From contig NZ_AP022563.1 in assembly GCF_010726645.1 (NCBI RefSeq), forward strand, positions 1,364,001-1,428,000: a stretch of 64,000 nt of DNA, in the 5' to 3' direction. The notes below the pieces were generated by a model, which ran no database searches, had not been told where the DNA came from, and saw only the letters and a program-made list of their open reading frames with translations. Shown piece by piece: positions 54,326 through 62,860 of this stretch (position 1 is its first letter; each line of letters starts with the position of its first letter). A program made the position numbers and the translations under genes. Origin of the DNA: Mycolicibacterium duvalii (GTDB lineage Bacteria > Actinomycetota > Actinomycetes > Mycobacteriales > Mycobacteriaceae).

Positions 54326-57300
54326 TCAGATTCTGCTCTCCGATTCCACGCTGTCGAACAGCGAGTCCAGCACGCTGCCCGACGAGTCGTCGGTATCGCC
54401 GGATTCGGCTTCGGAAGTCTCCTCGGGCAGCAGCTTTTCGGCCAGGAACGCCGCCAGGGACCCGATGGTCGGGTGGTTCCACAGCATGGTCGCCGACAGC
54501 TGCAGGCCCACGAGTTGCTCGGCCTGCTGGCGGATCGACATCGCCATCACCGAGTTCAGCCCCAGCTCGGCGAACGGCAGATCGACCTCGACCTGGTCCT
54601 CGGGGATTCGCAGCTCCGACGCGAGGATGGTGCGCAGGCCGTGCTGCAGCTCGGAGTGCACCTCGGCCGGCGACATCGTGGACCAGTCGCGGGCCGGCGC
54701 CGCCGCACCGCCGTCCGTGCCGTCGACGTCTCCGGTGTCGTCGGAGTCCATCGGCACCAGGACCGCCTGCGCGACCGGATAGCGATGGGTGTACTCCCAG
54801 GCCGCGAACGCTTCGGTCGGGGTGATCGGCCGCGACCCGAGGCGGGCCAACTCGGCGACGACGATCTGTGCGTCGGCGCCGAAGCCGAGCCCCTGCCAGG
54901 CCACGAACGCCAGGCTGACGGTGTGTCCGCCCTGCCGGTGCCGGGCCCGGGCCAGCGCGTCGAGGTACGCGTTGGCCGCGGCGTAGGCACCCTGCCCGGA
55001 GATCCCGAACGCGGTGCCGGCGGTGCCGGTCAGGTAGCAGAAGTCCAGCTCCGCGACCGGGAAGACCTCGTGCACCGCGGCGGCGCCGGCGATCTTAGGC
55101 CACATCGTCGCCTGCAGTCGATCCTCGTCGACGTCGGTGAGCAGCTGGCTGTCGCTGATGCCCGCGGCATGCACCACCCCGCGGATCGGTGCGGCGCCGT
55201 CGGCGTCCCGCTTGGCGACCAGCTGCCGCAACGCATCGGTCGAGCCGGTGTCGAGGCGGACCGCCTCGACGGTGACCCCGCGCGCCTCCAGGCCGCGGAC
55301 TGCGGCGATCTTGGCGCGCACTCCGGCGTCGAGGCCGTCGCTGTCCCATTCCCGGCGTGGCGGCAGCGGCGTGCGTCCCGCCAGCAGCAGCCGGCGCGCG
55401 CCACGGTCGGCCAACCATTCGGCCGTCAGCAGGCCCAGCGCACCCAAGCCGCCGGTGATCAGGTACGTCCCGTCGGGGCGGCAGCGCAGCGGCTCGCGGA
55501 CCGGCTCGGCGTCCAGCGCGACCAGTTCCCGGCGCAGTAGCTGCCCGTCGCGCCAGGCCAGGGTCGTGGCGGCCGGCGTGGACAGCAGCGCGGCCACCGC
55601 ACCGAGCGCGTCGTCGACGTGCCCGTCGGCGGGCAGGTCCACCAGACCACCCCACACCTCGGGTTGTTCGGCGCCGATCACGCCGGCCAGACCCCACAGG
55701 GGACTCTGGCGCAGCGCGGCAGGCGAGTCGGCCTCCAGGACCCCGCGAGTGACCAGCCACAGTGTTGCCGGATGGGCGCCGCCCTGCGCGACGAGGCGGC
55801 TCACCAGCGCGGCGACCTCGGCGGACTGCTGCACCGCGACGTCGAGGTCGGGCGCGTCCGCGGTAGTCGAATCGGCGACGTAGACCACACAGTCGGCGTC
55901 GGCCGGCTCGGCAGCGGTGTGGCCGGCGGAGCTGATCGCGGCGCGCAGCGCATCGGCGGTGTCACCCGCCCCGATGATCGCCACGCCGAGGTGCCGCTGC
56001 GGTGCGTCGGCGGTGTCGGGTTGCCACGGTTGCCAGGCGATGCCGTGCGCGACCTGCCGGGGGTTGGCGTCACGGGCGCCGTGACCGGCGTCGGCATCGA
56101 CGTCGGCGAAACGCAGCCCGCGGATCTCGATGCTCGGCGCGCCGTCGGCGCCGGCGGCGACCACGTCGACCACCAGCTGATCACCGGAGTCGTCGCGACG
56201 GCGTGCCTGCACCGTCCCGGTCGCGCCGACGGCGGCGTCGCTCATCCGGATGCTGTCGACGTCGGACGGCACCAGCAACCGGATGTCGGAGGTGTCGACC
56301 AGCCGGGCGGCGTTGACCGCCGCGTCCAGCAGCGCCGCCAGAACCTCGTCGGTGAGGGTGACCTCGGCGCGCAACGCGCCGCGCCCGGACCGGCACGAAT
56401 CGATGGTCCATCGGAACGGATTGCCGTCGATGCCCCACTTCTGCTGGAGCTCGGTGATCTCCGCGGCCTCGAGCGCCTGCAGATCGCCGTCGCTGGTGAC
56501 CGTGACGTCGACGCACGAGCTGGTGGCACGGGCGCTGACATGCTTGACCCACCGGTGCGCCGGAGCATCGGCGCTCGGCGCCGAGGAGACCGTGATGGTC
56601 TCGCCCTCGGCGACCACCTGGATCACCTGCGGCTGATTCAGCACGATCGGTTGGAAGAAGCGCAGATCGGCGACCCCGGTCGCGCCGAGCTCGGCCGCGG
56701 CGGCCGACAGCGTGTTCAGCAGGACGGCCATCGGTACCACCTCGACGCCCTGGATGCGGTGGTAGCCGGGGTACGGCGTGGCCTCCGGCACGAGACGGGC
56801 CTGCCACAGGTGAGCCGGTGGCGTCGTCGCGACCGCGGTGTGTTCGCCGAGCAGCGTGCCGTGCCGCGGCGCCGAACCGCCGCCGGTGCCCACCCAGGAC
56901 TCGGTGCTGATCCAGTGCCGGCTGTGGTGCCACGGGGTCAGCGGCAGCGGCACGTGGGGCTCGGTCCCGTGCGGGACCTGGGGCGGGTGGCTGGTGTGGG
57001 TGGCGTTGAGGTTGGTGTGGAAGGTCAGGGTGTCGTCCTCGCCGCGCTGCAGCGTGGCGACGGTGTGGTGGTGGGTGCCGCTCAACGTGTCGCTGATCGC
57101 GTAGGTGAGCAGCGGGTGCGGACTGACCTCGATGAACGTTCCCAGCTCGGCGCGCGCCGCGGTGACGGCCTGGCTGAACCGCACCGGGTTGCGCAGGTTG
57201 GCCACCCAGTAGTCGGCGTCGAACGTCGGCGCGGGACCCGTGTGGTCCACCGTCGTGGTGACCAGCGGGACGGTCGGGGTGCTGGGCGACAGGTCGGTCA

Positions 57301-58372
57301 GCGCCTCCCGCAGCTCCGGCAGGATCGGGTCGATCGTCGGATGGTGGGACGCCACGTCGACCTCGATGCGGCGGGCCAGCAGGTCGCGCGCCGACACCGC
57401 CGCGATCACCGCGTCAACCTGGTCGGGCGGGCCCGCGATCACCGTCTGACGCGGCGAGGCGTACACCGCCAGCGTCACATCGGGGTAGTCGGCGAGCAGC
57501 TCGCCGGCGCCGTCGGCGTCGAGTTCGATCAGTGCCATGGCGCCTTGACCGGACAGTCGGGACATCAGTCGGGATCTGGTCGCGATGACCTTGAGGCCGT
57601 CGGCCAGGCTCAGTGCGCCCGACACCACCGCCGCGGCGACTTCGCCCATGGAGTGGCCGATCACCGCGTCGGGTTGGACGCCGTAGGAACACCACAGCTC
57701 GGTGAGTGCCAACTGGATTCCGACGAGCACCGGCTGGATGCGCTCGATTCCGACAACCGTTTCGCCGTCGGCGATGATCTGGCGGAGGGAGAAGCCGACC
57801 TGTTCGGTGAAGGTGGGTTCGATGCGGTCGATGGCCTCGGCGAAGGCGGGTTCGTCGGCCAGCAGTTGGCGGGCCATGCCGGCCCATTGGGAGCCTTGTC
57901 CGGAGTAGACGAACACCGTCCCGGTGCGGCAGCTGCCGGGGTGGGCAGGCACGACGCCGGGCGCGGTGGCCGGCGGCCAGGGCGCGGCCGGCGATGGCCT
58001 GGTCGCGGTCGCGGGCGGCCACGGTGGCGAATTTCGGGTGGTGGGTGCGGTGGTGGTTGAGGGTGTGGGCGACCTCGGCGACGCTGACCTCGGGTCGTGC
58101 TCGCTCATCCAGTCGGCGAGCATGGCCGCGGTGGCCGCGATGCGCGCCGGGGTCTTGCCGGAGATGACCAGGGTGGAGATGACCGGCTCAGCCGGCGCGG
58201 CGCTGGGCGCCATCGCGGGGGCCTGTTCGAGCACGATGTGGGCGTTGGTGCCGCCAGACCCGAACGAGGACACCCCGGCCCGCCGGGGCCGGCCCTGGGG
58301 GCCCAGTCGGTGGGGTGTCGACGACCTTGAGACGCAGCTTGTCGAACGGAATATGCGGGTTGGGAGTCTCAT
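54326..58372 (-). CDS. C-terminal fragment of PpsA-type PKS (AT-DH-KR-ACP)
   Basis: This frame carries the rest of the first PpsA-type PKS; true homology begins near 58297. In fragment numbering: KS end (GGTNAHIVLEQ, 41-50), about 40 scrambled residues (95-136), AT with GHSMGE (S241) and VASH (340-343), DH with HxxxGxxxxP (H538-P547) and DxxxN (D683-N687), KR with GGLGALG (974-980), Y1130 and N1134 but TGT instead of the usual SSV around the catalytic Ser, and ACP S1274 (ELGLNS). The tail SVLDSLFDSVES matches that of the PKS at 42298-47754. There is no credible start codon of its own, so it would be expressed only if the gene is really continuous. Confidence 0.8.
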   Translation of the reverse strand: MRLPTRIFRSTSCVSRSSTPHRLGPQGRPRRAGVSSFGSGGTNAHIVLEQAPAMAPSAAPAEPVISTLVISGKTPARIAATAAMLADWMSEHDPRSASPRSPTPSTTTAPTTRNSPPWPPATATRPSPAAPWPPATAPGVVPAHPGSCRTGTVFVYSGQGSQWAGMARQLLADEPAFAEAIDRIEPTFTEQVGFSLRQIIADGETVVGIERIQPVLVGIQLALTELWCSYGVQPDAVIGHSMGEVAAAVVSGALSLADGLKVIATRSRLMSRLSGQGAMALIELDADGAGELLADYPDVTLAVYASPRQTVIAGPPDQVDAVIAAVSARDLLARRIEVDVASHHPTIDPILPELREALTDLSPSTPTVPLVTTTVDHTGPAPTFDADYWVANLRNPVRFSQAVTAARAELGTFIEVSPHPLLTYAISDTLSGTHHHTVATLQRGEDDTLTFHTNLNATHTSHPPQVPHGTEPHVPLPLTPWHHSRHWISTESWVGTGGGSAPRHGTLLGEHTAVATTPPAHLWQARLVPEATPYPGYHRIQGVEVVPMAVLLNTLSAAAAELGATGVADLRFFQPIVLNQPQVIQVVAEGETITVSSAPSADAPAHRWVKHVSARATSSCVDVTVTSDGDLQALEAAEITELQQKWGIDGNPFRWTIDSCRSGRGALRAEVTLTDEVLAALLDAAVNAARLVDTSDIRLLVPSDVDSIRMSDAAVGATGTVQARRRDDSGDQLVVDVVAAGADGAPSIEIRGLRFADVDADAGHGARDANPRQVAHGIAWQPWQPDTADAPQRHLGVAIIGAGDTADALRAAISSAGHTAAEPADADCVVYVADSTTADAPDLDVAVQQSAEVAALVSRLVAQGGAHPATLWLVTRGVLEADSPAALRQSPLWGLAGVIGAEQPEVWGGLVDLPADGHVDDALGAVAALLSTPAATTLAWRDGQLLRRELVALDAEPVREPLRCRPDGTYLITGGLGALGLLTAEWLADRGARRLLLAGRTPLPPRREWDSDGLDAGVRAKIAAVRGLEARGVTVEAVRLDTGSTDALRQLVAKRDADGAAPIRGVVHAAGISDSQLLTDVDEDRLQATMWPKIAGAAAVHEVFPVAELDFCYLTGTAGTAFGISGQGAYAAANAYLDALARARHRQGGHTVSLAFVAWQGLGFGADAQIVVAELARLGSRPITPTEAFAAWEYTHRYPVAQAVLVPMDSDDTGDVDGTDGGAAAPARDWSTMSPAEVHSELQHGLRTILASELRIPEDQVEVDLPFAELGLNSVMAMSIRQQAEQLVGLQLSATMLWNHPTIGSLAAFLAEKLLPEETSEAESGDTDDSSGSVLDSLFDSVESESRI

Positions 58373-59057
58373 AACCCAGATTGGCCGGGATCTGCTGGTG
58401 GCTGAGCGCCAGCACCGCCTTGGCGAACCCGGCGATACCCGCGGCGGCCTCGAGATGGCCCAGATTGGACTTGACCGAACCGATCAACAACGGCGCCTCC
58501 GCGCCGCGACCCCGCCCCAGCACGGTGCCCAGCGCACGCGCCTCGATCGGATCACCCAACAGCGTGCCGGTGCCATGGGCCTCGACATAGTCGACCTCGC
58601 GCGGCTCCACACCGGCCGCGGCATACGCCGAGCGCAGCACCGCCATCTGCGCCGCCGGATTCGGCGCCATCAACCCGTTGGACCGACCGTCCTGATTGAC
58701 CGCCGACCCGCGGATCACCGCCAGCACCCGATCCCCGTCACGCACCGCATCCGACAACCGCTTGAGCACCGCCACCCCGGCACCCTCACCCCGCACGAAC
58801 CCATCAGCACGCGCATCGAAAGCATGACAACGACCCGACTTCGAGAGGGCCTGGGCCCGGTCGAGGCTGCGGGTCACCGCCGGGGCCAACACCAGATTCA
58901 CCCCACCGGCCAACGCCAGGTTCGCATCCCCCGACCGCAGACTCTGACACGCCAGATGAATCGCCACCAACGACGACGAACACGCCGTGTCCACCGTCAC
59001 CGACGGACCCCGCAAATCAAAGTAATACGACACCCGATTGGCAATGATGCTCAACGC
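57757..59057. repeat. 1.3-kb near-identical KS-AT repeat, copy in frameshifted PKS
   Basis: Counterpart of 50494-51802, shorter by exactly 8 bases, which equals the sum of the five small deletions found by direct comparison. Outside the deletions only scattered substitutions were noticed. Confidence 0.9.
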
Positions 59058-59783
59058 CCCGCCGGTGCCCGACCATGAATCGACCTGGCTCAAGTGCGCC
59101 GTGGACAGGAACGCGTATTCGCTGACGCATGCGCCGGCGAACACGCCGGTCTGGGTGTGCCGGAGCGACTCGGCCGGGATGCCCGCGTGCTCCAGGGCCT
59201 CCTGGGTCACCTCCAGCAACAGCCGCTGCTGCGGATCCATCTTGTCGGCCTCGCTGGGCGAGATCTCGAAGTACTCCGCGTCGAATGCGTCGACGTCACT
59301 CAGAAACGAGCCCCAGCGGGTGGTACCCGCCAGGGCTGCGGCGTCTTCAGGTGAGCCGTTCTCGAATACCTTCCACCGTTCGGGAGGTACTTCGCGAACT
59401 CCGGATCGCCCCTCTGTGAGGAATTGCCAGTACTCGTCGGGGCCGTGCACATCGCCGGGGAACCGGCAGCCCAGCCCGATCACGGCGATCGCCTCGTCGG
59501 ACGGGTTGACCTGCGCGGCCTCGGCGACCGGCTCGACCTCACCGCCGGTGAGGAACTTCGCCAGCGAGTTGATCGTCGGGTACTGCCAGAACTCCACCGG
59601 CGAGATGGTGCGGCCGAGCAGCTCGGACAGCTCGCCCGTCAGCACCACCGCGTCGCTGGACCCGACGGCGAGATCGTTCAACGGCGCGTCGAAGTCGATC
59701 TCGTCGGGACTGCACCCGATGTTGGTTACGAGGTAGTCGACCAGCCAGTGCCGGATCGCGGCTTCATCGAATTCTGCCGTCAT
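58188..59783 (-). CDS. N-terminal fragment of PpsA-type PKS (ACP-KS)
   Basis: A 531-codon frame coupled to FAAL-1 by an ATGA overlap. An ACP at the N-terminus with S42 (AVGSSDAV), then a complete KS with C268 and His residues near 403 and 443. The protein is correct to about residue 491 (LKVVDTP), after which the frame is lost and about 40 unrelated residues follow. If the frameshift is real, this would be a truncated ACP-KS without acyltransferase. The ACP would take the acyl chain from FAAL-1. Confidence 0.8.
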   Translation of the reverse strand: MTAEFDEAAIRHWLVDYLVTNIGCSPDEIDFDAPLNDLAVGSSDAVVLTGELSELLGRTISPVEFWQYPTINSLAKFLTGGEVEPVAEAAQVNPSDEAIAVIGLGCRFPGDVHGPDEYWQFLTEGRSGVREVPPERWKVFENGSPEDAAALAGTTRWGSFLSDVDAFDAEYFEISPSEADKMDPQQRLLLEVTQEALEHAGIPAESLRHTQTGVFAGACVSEYAFLSTAHLSQVDSWSGTGGALSIIANRVSYYFDLRGPSVTVDTACSSSLVAIHLACQSLRSGDANLALAGGVNLVLAPAVTRSLDRAQALSKSGRCHAFDARADGFVRGEGAGVAVLKRLSDAVRDGDRVLAVIRGSAVNQDGRSNGLMAPNPAAQMAVLRSAYAAAGVEPREVDYVEAHGTGTLLGDPIEARALGTVLGRGRGAEAPLLIGSVKSNLGHLEAAAGIAGFAKAVLALSHQQIPANLGYETPNPHIPFDKLRLKVVDTPPTGPPGPAPAGRGVLVRVWRHQRPHRARTGPRDGAQRRAG

Positions 59784-61558
59784 GTGGTGACGTCCAGCCG
59801 GCTGAACTCGTCCTGGCGATAGCGGTCCACGCAGGCCGAGCGACGAATCTTGCCGCTGGTCGTGATCGGGATGGAACCGGGCGCCACCAGGACCAGGTCG
59901 GCGACCCGGACGCTGTGAGACTTCTTGATCGCCGAGGCGACCTCACGCTTGACGGCGCGCAGCTTGTCGAGCGCCTCGGTTTCGGAGTCGCCCCGCTTCT
60001 TGAGCTCGGCGATCGCCACCAGCTGCTCGCTGGTGTCGTCGAGCACCGAGATTGCGGCGACGCGGCCCCCGGTGATCTCTTGGATCGTGGCCTCGATGTC
60101 ATCGGGGTAGTGGTTGCGGCCGTCGACGATCAACAGGTCCTTGATGCGGCCGATGATGAACATCTCGCCCTCGCTCATCACGCCCAGATCGCCGGTGCGC
60201 AGCCACTGACCCGTCGGCGTCCCCGGCGTGGGATTGACGATCTCGCCACCGAAGGTGCGCTCGGTCTGCTGCGGATTGCGCCAATACCCCATCGCGACCT
60301 GATCGCCGTGCACCCAGATCTCCCCGATCTTGCCGTCGGGGTGCTCGGTGCGGGTCTCCGGGTCGACGATGCGCAGCGTCGATGACCGCGGCGCGCCGTA
60401 GCTGACCAACTCCGAGCCGCCCTCGCTGCCGCACCGCTCGGCGTGCCCGGCGGAGAGCTTCTCGTAGTCGAAGCGCACGGTGGCCGGCGTGTGCCCGGTG
60501 GGCGCCGAGATGACGTACAGCGTCGCCTCGGCCAGGCCGTAGGACGGGCGCACGGTGGTGTCGGGCATTCCGAACTTCGCGAAGCGCTCGTTGAAGCGGC
60601 GGATGGTCGCCGAGTGGATGCGCTCGCTGCCGCTGATGATGCCCAGCACGCCGCTGAGGTCCATGCCGTCGAGGTCCTCGTCCTTGGTGCGGCGCACGGA
60701 CAGTTCGAACGCGAAGTTCGGCGCCGCCGACCAGGAATGCGAGCAGGTCGCCAGATGCTGGATCCAGCGGGCGGGCTTCTGCAGGAACGCGACCGGGCTC
60801 ATCAGCACCGCGGGCCGGCCCCAGGAGCCGTCCGGGCCGTCCGGCGGGCACAGCAGCGTCGCGAAGACGCCCTGAATCAGCCCCATGTCGTGGTAGAAGG
60901 GCAGCCACGACACCATGGTGGTGTCCTGCGGCGGTACCCCACCGCGATGCGACATGTAGTCGGTGAAGATCTGCTCGAGATTGGCGATCACGTTGCGGTG
61001 CGTGACGATGACGCCGGCCGGGGCCCTGGTGGAACCCGAGGTGTACTGCAGGTAGGCGGTCTTGGGCAGCGGCCCGACGTTGACCTCGACGGTGTTCGGC
61101 GAATCGAAGTCCAGCGCGTCGACCTCGATGACCGCGGGGGTGGCGGCCCCCGACTGCGCGCCGACGTAGGTCATGATCTCGCCGACGGCCGCCGAGGTGG
61201 TCAGCACGGCCACGGGCTGGCAGTCGCGCAGCGCGCCGTTCACGCGCTCGTCGAGCTGGCCCATGGCGGGCACCGGCAGCGGCACGGCGATGAAGCCTGC
61301 CTGCATCGCGCCGTAGAAGGCGATGATGTACTCGAGGCCCTGCGGCGCGAGAATCGCCGCGCGGTCCCCCTTGGTCCCGTGCCGCAGCAGTTCCTGGGCA
61401 ACGACCTGCACACGCTGATAGACCTGGGCCCAGGTCAGCGTCTCGGCGAAGCCGTTGGGGTCGACGTCGTAGTCGATGAAGGTGTAGGCCACATCGTCGG
61501 GCTGCAACCGGGCACGGTCGGCGAGAAGGCCAGGAATGGTCGACTCAAGCAACGGCAT
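59780..61558 (-). CDS. fadD26: Fatty-acyl-AMP ligase, FadD26-like (FAAL-1)
   Basis: A 592-residue FAAL. YTSGSTRAPAG (172-182), WLPFYHDMGLIQG, the insertion VRRTKDEDLDGMDLSG, PSYGLAEATLYV, GRIKDLLIVDGRNHYPDDIE and ITTSGKIRRSAC are present. It is the first gene of the PKS operon, as FadD26 is in M. tuberculosis, and its stop overlaps the ATG of the first PpsA-type PKS. Start ATG with AAAGGA 8 bp upstream. It should deliver long-chain acyl-AMP to the ACP of that PKS. It differs from FAAL-2 along the whole length, so the two may prefer different fatty acids. Confidence 0.92.
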   Translation of the reverse strand: MPLLESTIPGLLADRARLQPDDVAYTFIDYDVDPNGFAETLTWAQVYQRVQVVAQELLRHGTKGDRAAILAPQGLEYIIAFYGAMQAGFIAVPLPVPAMGQLDERVNGALRDCQPVAVLTTSAAVGEIMTYVGAQSGAATPAVIEVDALDFDSPNTVEVNVGPLPKTAYLQYTSGSTRAPAGVIVTHRNVIANLEQIFTDYMSHRGGVPPQDTTMVSWLPFYHDMGLIQGVFATLLCPPDGPDGSWGRPAVLMSPVAFLQKPARWIQHLATCSHSWSAAPNFAFELSVRRTKDEDLDGMDLSGVLGIISGSERIHSATIRRFNERFAKFGMPDTTVRPSYGLAEATLYVISAPTGHTPATVRFDYEKLSAGHAERCGSEGGSELVSYGAPRSSTLRIVDPETRTEHPDGKIGEIWVHGDQVAMGYWRNPQQTERTFGGEIVNPTPGTPTGQWLRTGDLGVMSEGEMFIIGRIKDLLIVDGRNHYPDDIEATIQEITGGRVAAISVLDDTSEQLVAIAELKKRGDSETEALDKLRAVKREVASAIKKSHSVRVADLVLVAPGSIPITTSGKIRRSACVDRYRQDEFSRLDVTT

Positions 61559-62123
61559 GGCGACGTCCTTTCATCAATATCTCTGTGCGCCCCGGCCCCA
61601 TTGCCGTGGTTGGCAAAACCGATTCGCAGCTGTAGCCGCGCAGCCCCCGCTCGACCCGAAGGCTAACACCGACCCACCGATCGTGTCGTGAAATCCAACG
61701 AAGGATTAGACCACGACTTGCTTGCCAGACGAAAGCGCACGATCGGCCCCCTTTTTCGCCCGCGGACCGGGTGGTCGCCGGCTTTTTTCCTTGCTCACAA
61801 CGGCTACCCGATTTTGCCAGCTGCGGAAACACCCCACTACATACAGCGGTTTTCAGTTGCTCGTCAATGCGGCTGCCGGGTACGCGGTTACGCCTCCGCA
61901 GCAGCCGAATGCAGTGCTCGCATCGTCTTGACGTGTGCGTAAACGATTTGCGGTAATCGCACATCCGGGCATGAAAATTTCTGACTCGCCGGTAACAAGC
62001 GAGCTACGACAACGCCTGATACATGGCGCGCGCCGATGCTCACGGCGATTCGCAGAATGTGCTCGGCTTCGCCGTGGGGTCACATTCGGCAACGGACTGG
62101 TGTGGCGAACACCACACCGATCT
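61559..62123. other. Intergenic region (565 bp) before the PKS operon
   Basis: No gene is supported; the short open frames lack domains and ribosome binding sites. The region is visibly less GC-rich than its surroundings, with runs such as CCCCCTTTTTCGCC and GAAAATTTC. In M. tuberculosis the main promoter of the fadD26-papA5 transcription unit lies at the equivalent place, so it probably holds the operon promoter. No clear -10/-35 pair could be fixed by eye. Confidence 0.5.
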
Positions 62124-62852
62124 CTAACTCGCGGCGCGGCACCGCGACCAGAGTTTGTCCTCCAGATCCGGCACCAGTTCCCCGAGATGCTCGAGCAGGT
62201 AGAAGTGGTGCCCGCGAAACTCGCGCGCGGTGAACTCCCCCGTGGTCCGCTCGGCCCACGACATGACCTTCTCCCGGGTCGCGATCTCGTCGTCGTCGCC
62301 GTAGAACGCATGGATCGGGCACGACAACTTCACCTCGGGGGCGACGTTGTAGTTCGCGATGGCCTTGAGGCCTTTGAGGGTCGGCAGGATCGCGGCGGCG
62401 AATTCGGAGTTCTGCATGAACTCCGGACTTGCGCCGGTCAACGTGCTCACCGCCGCCAACAGGCCCTCGTCGGTGTCGGGCACGTCCTCGAAGCCGACCA
62501 GCCCCGGGGCCGCGCACGCCGAGACGAACAGCGCCGCGATCGGCCGGCCCGCGTCTTCGAACCGGCGCGCCACCTCGAAAGCCAGCAGGGCCCCCATGCT
62601 GTGCCCGAAGAAGCTGATCGGACCGCCGTGGTCGGCGTCCGGCGACACCATCTTCACCACCTCGTCGGCCAGCGCCGGCAGGTCGGTGAAGGAGGCGAAG
62701 TCCTGCTTGCCCCGTTGACCCGGGTACTGCACCGCCGTGCGCTTGATGTCGGTCGCGAACGCCTTCGCGAACGGCACGTAGTACTGCGGCGAGCCGCCGG
62801 CGTGCGGAAAGATGAACAACTTCGGGGTGATGCCCGCAGCGTCCTCTGCCAT
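62124..62852 (-). CDS. tesA: Type II thioesterase TesA-like
   Basis: A 242-residue thioesterase (TesA is 261) of the PKS/NRPS editing type. LFIFPHAGGSPQYY oxyanion region, nucleophile FGHSMGA (S85), acidic YGDDDEIA loop, and catalytic H215 in RGHHFYLLEH. In M. tuberculosis TesA (Rv2928) interacts with PpsE and is needed for DIM formation, and the gene sits just before fadD26 as here. Its ATG is only 18 bp after the gcvP stop on the same strand. TAGGGT lies 8 bp before the ATG. Confidence 0.92.
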   Translation of the reverse strand: MAEDAAGITPKLFIFPHAGGSPQYYVPFAKAFATDIKRTAVQYPGQRGKQDFASFTDLPALADEVVKMVSPDADHGGPISFFGHSMGALLAFEVARRFEDAGRPIAALFVSACAAPGLVGFEDVPDTDEGLLAAVSTLTGASPEFMQNSEFAAAILPTLKGLKAIANYNVAPEVKLSCPIHAFYGDDDEIATREKVMSWAERTTGEFTAREFRGHHFYLLEHLGELVPDLEDKLWSRCRAAS

Positions 62853-62860
62853 GGGGAGTA

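Larger units (their letters stand above)
54326..59783 (-). pseudogene. PpsA-type loading PKS, frameshifted (ACP-KS-AT-DH-KR-ACP)
   Basis: Whole extent of the first PpsA-type gene, which would encode about 1821 residues if unbroken. Compared with the intact repeat at 50494-51802 it lacks 1 G at 58312-58315, 1 G at 58297-58301, 1 G at 58092-58094, 3 bases near 57984 and 2 bases near 57966-57969, a net loss of 8. The first two shift the frame for good; the third and last enclose about 40 misread codons. The single-base losses are all in G-runs, so sequencing or consensus error in a long repeat is a strong alternative to a real pseudogene. Everything else in the gene is intact. Confidence 0.75.

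Noticed and set aside
61545..61964. Possible small gene in the gap before FAAL-1
   Set aside because: No ribosome binding site or domain, and it overlaps the FAAL-1 start. I considered an Rv2929-like small gene but saw no similarity that I could support.
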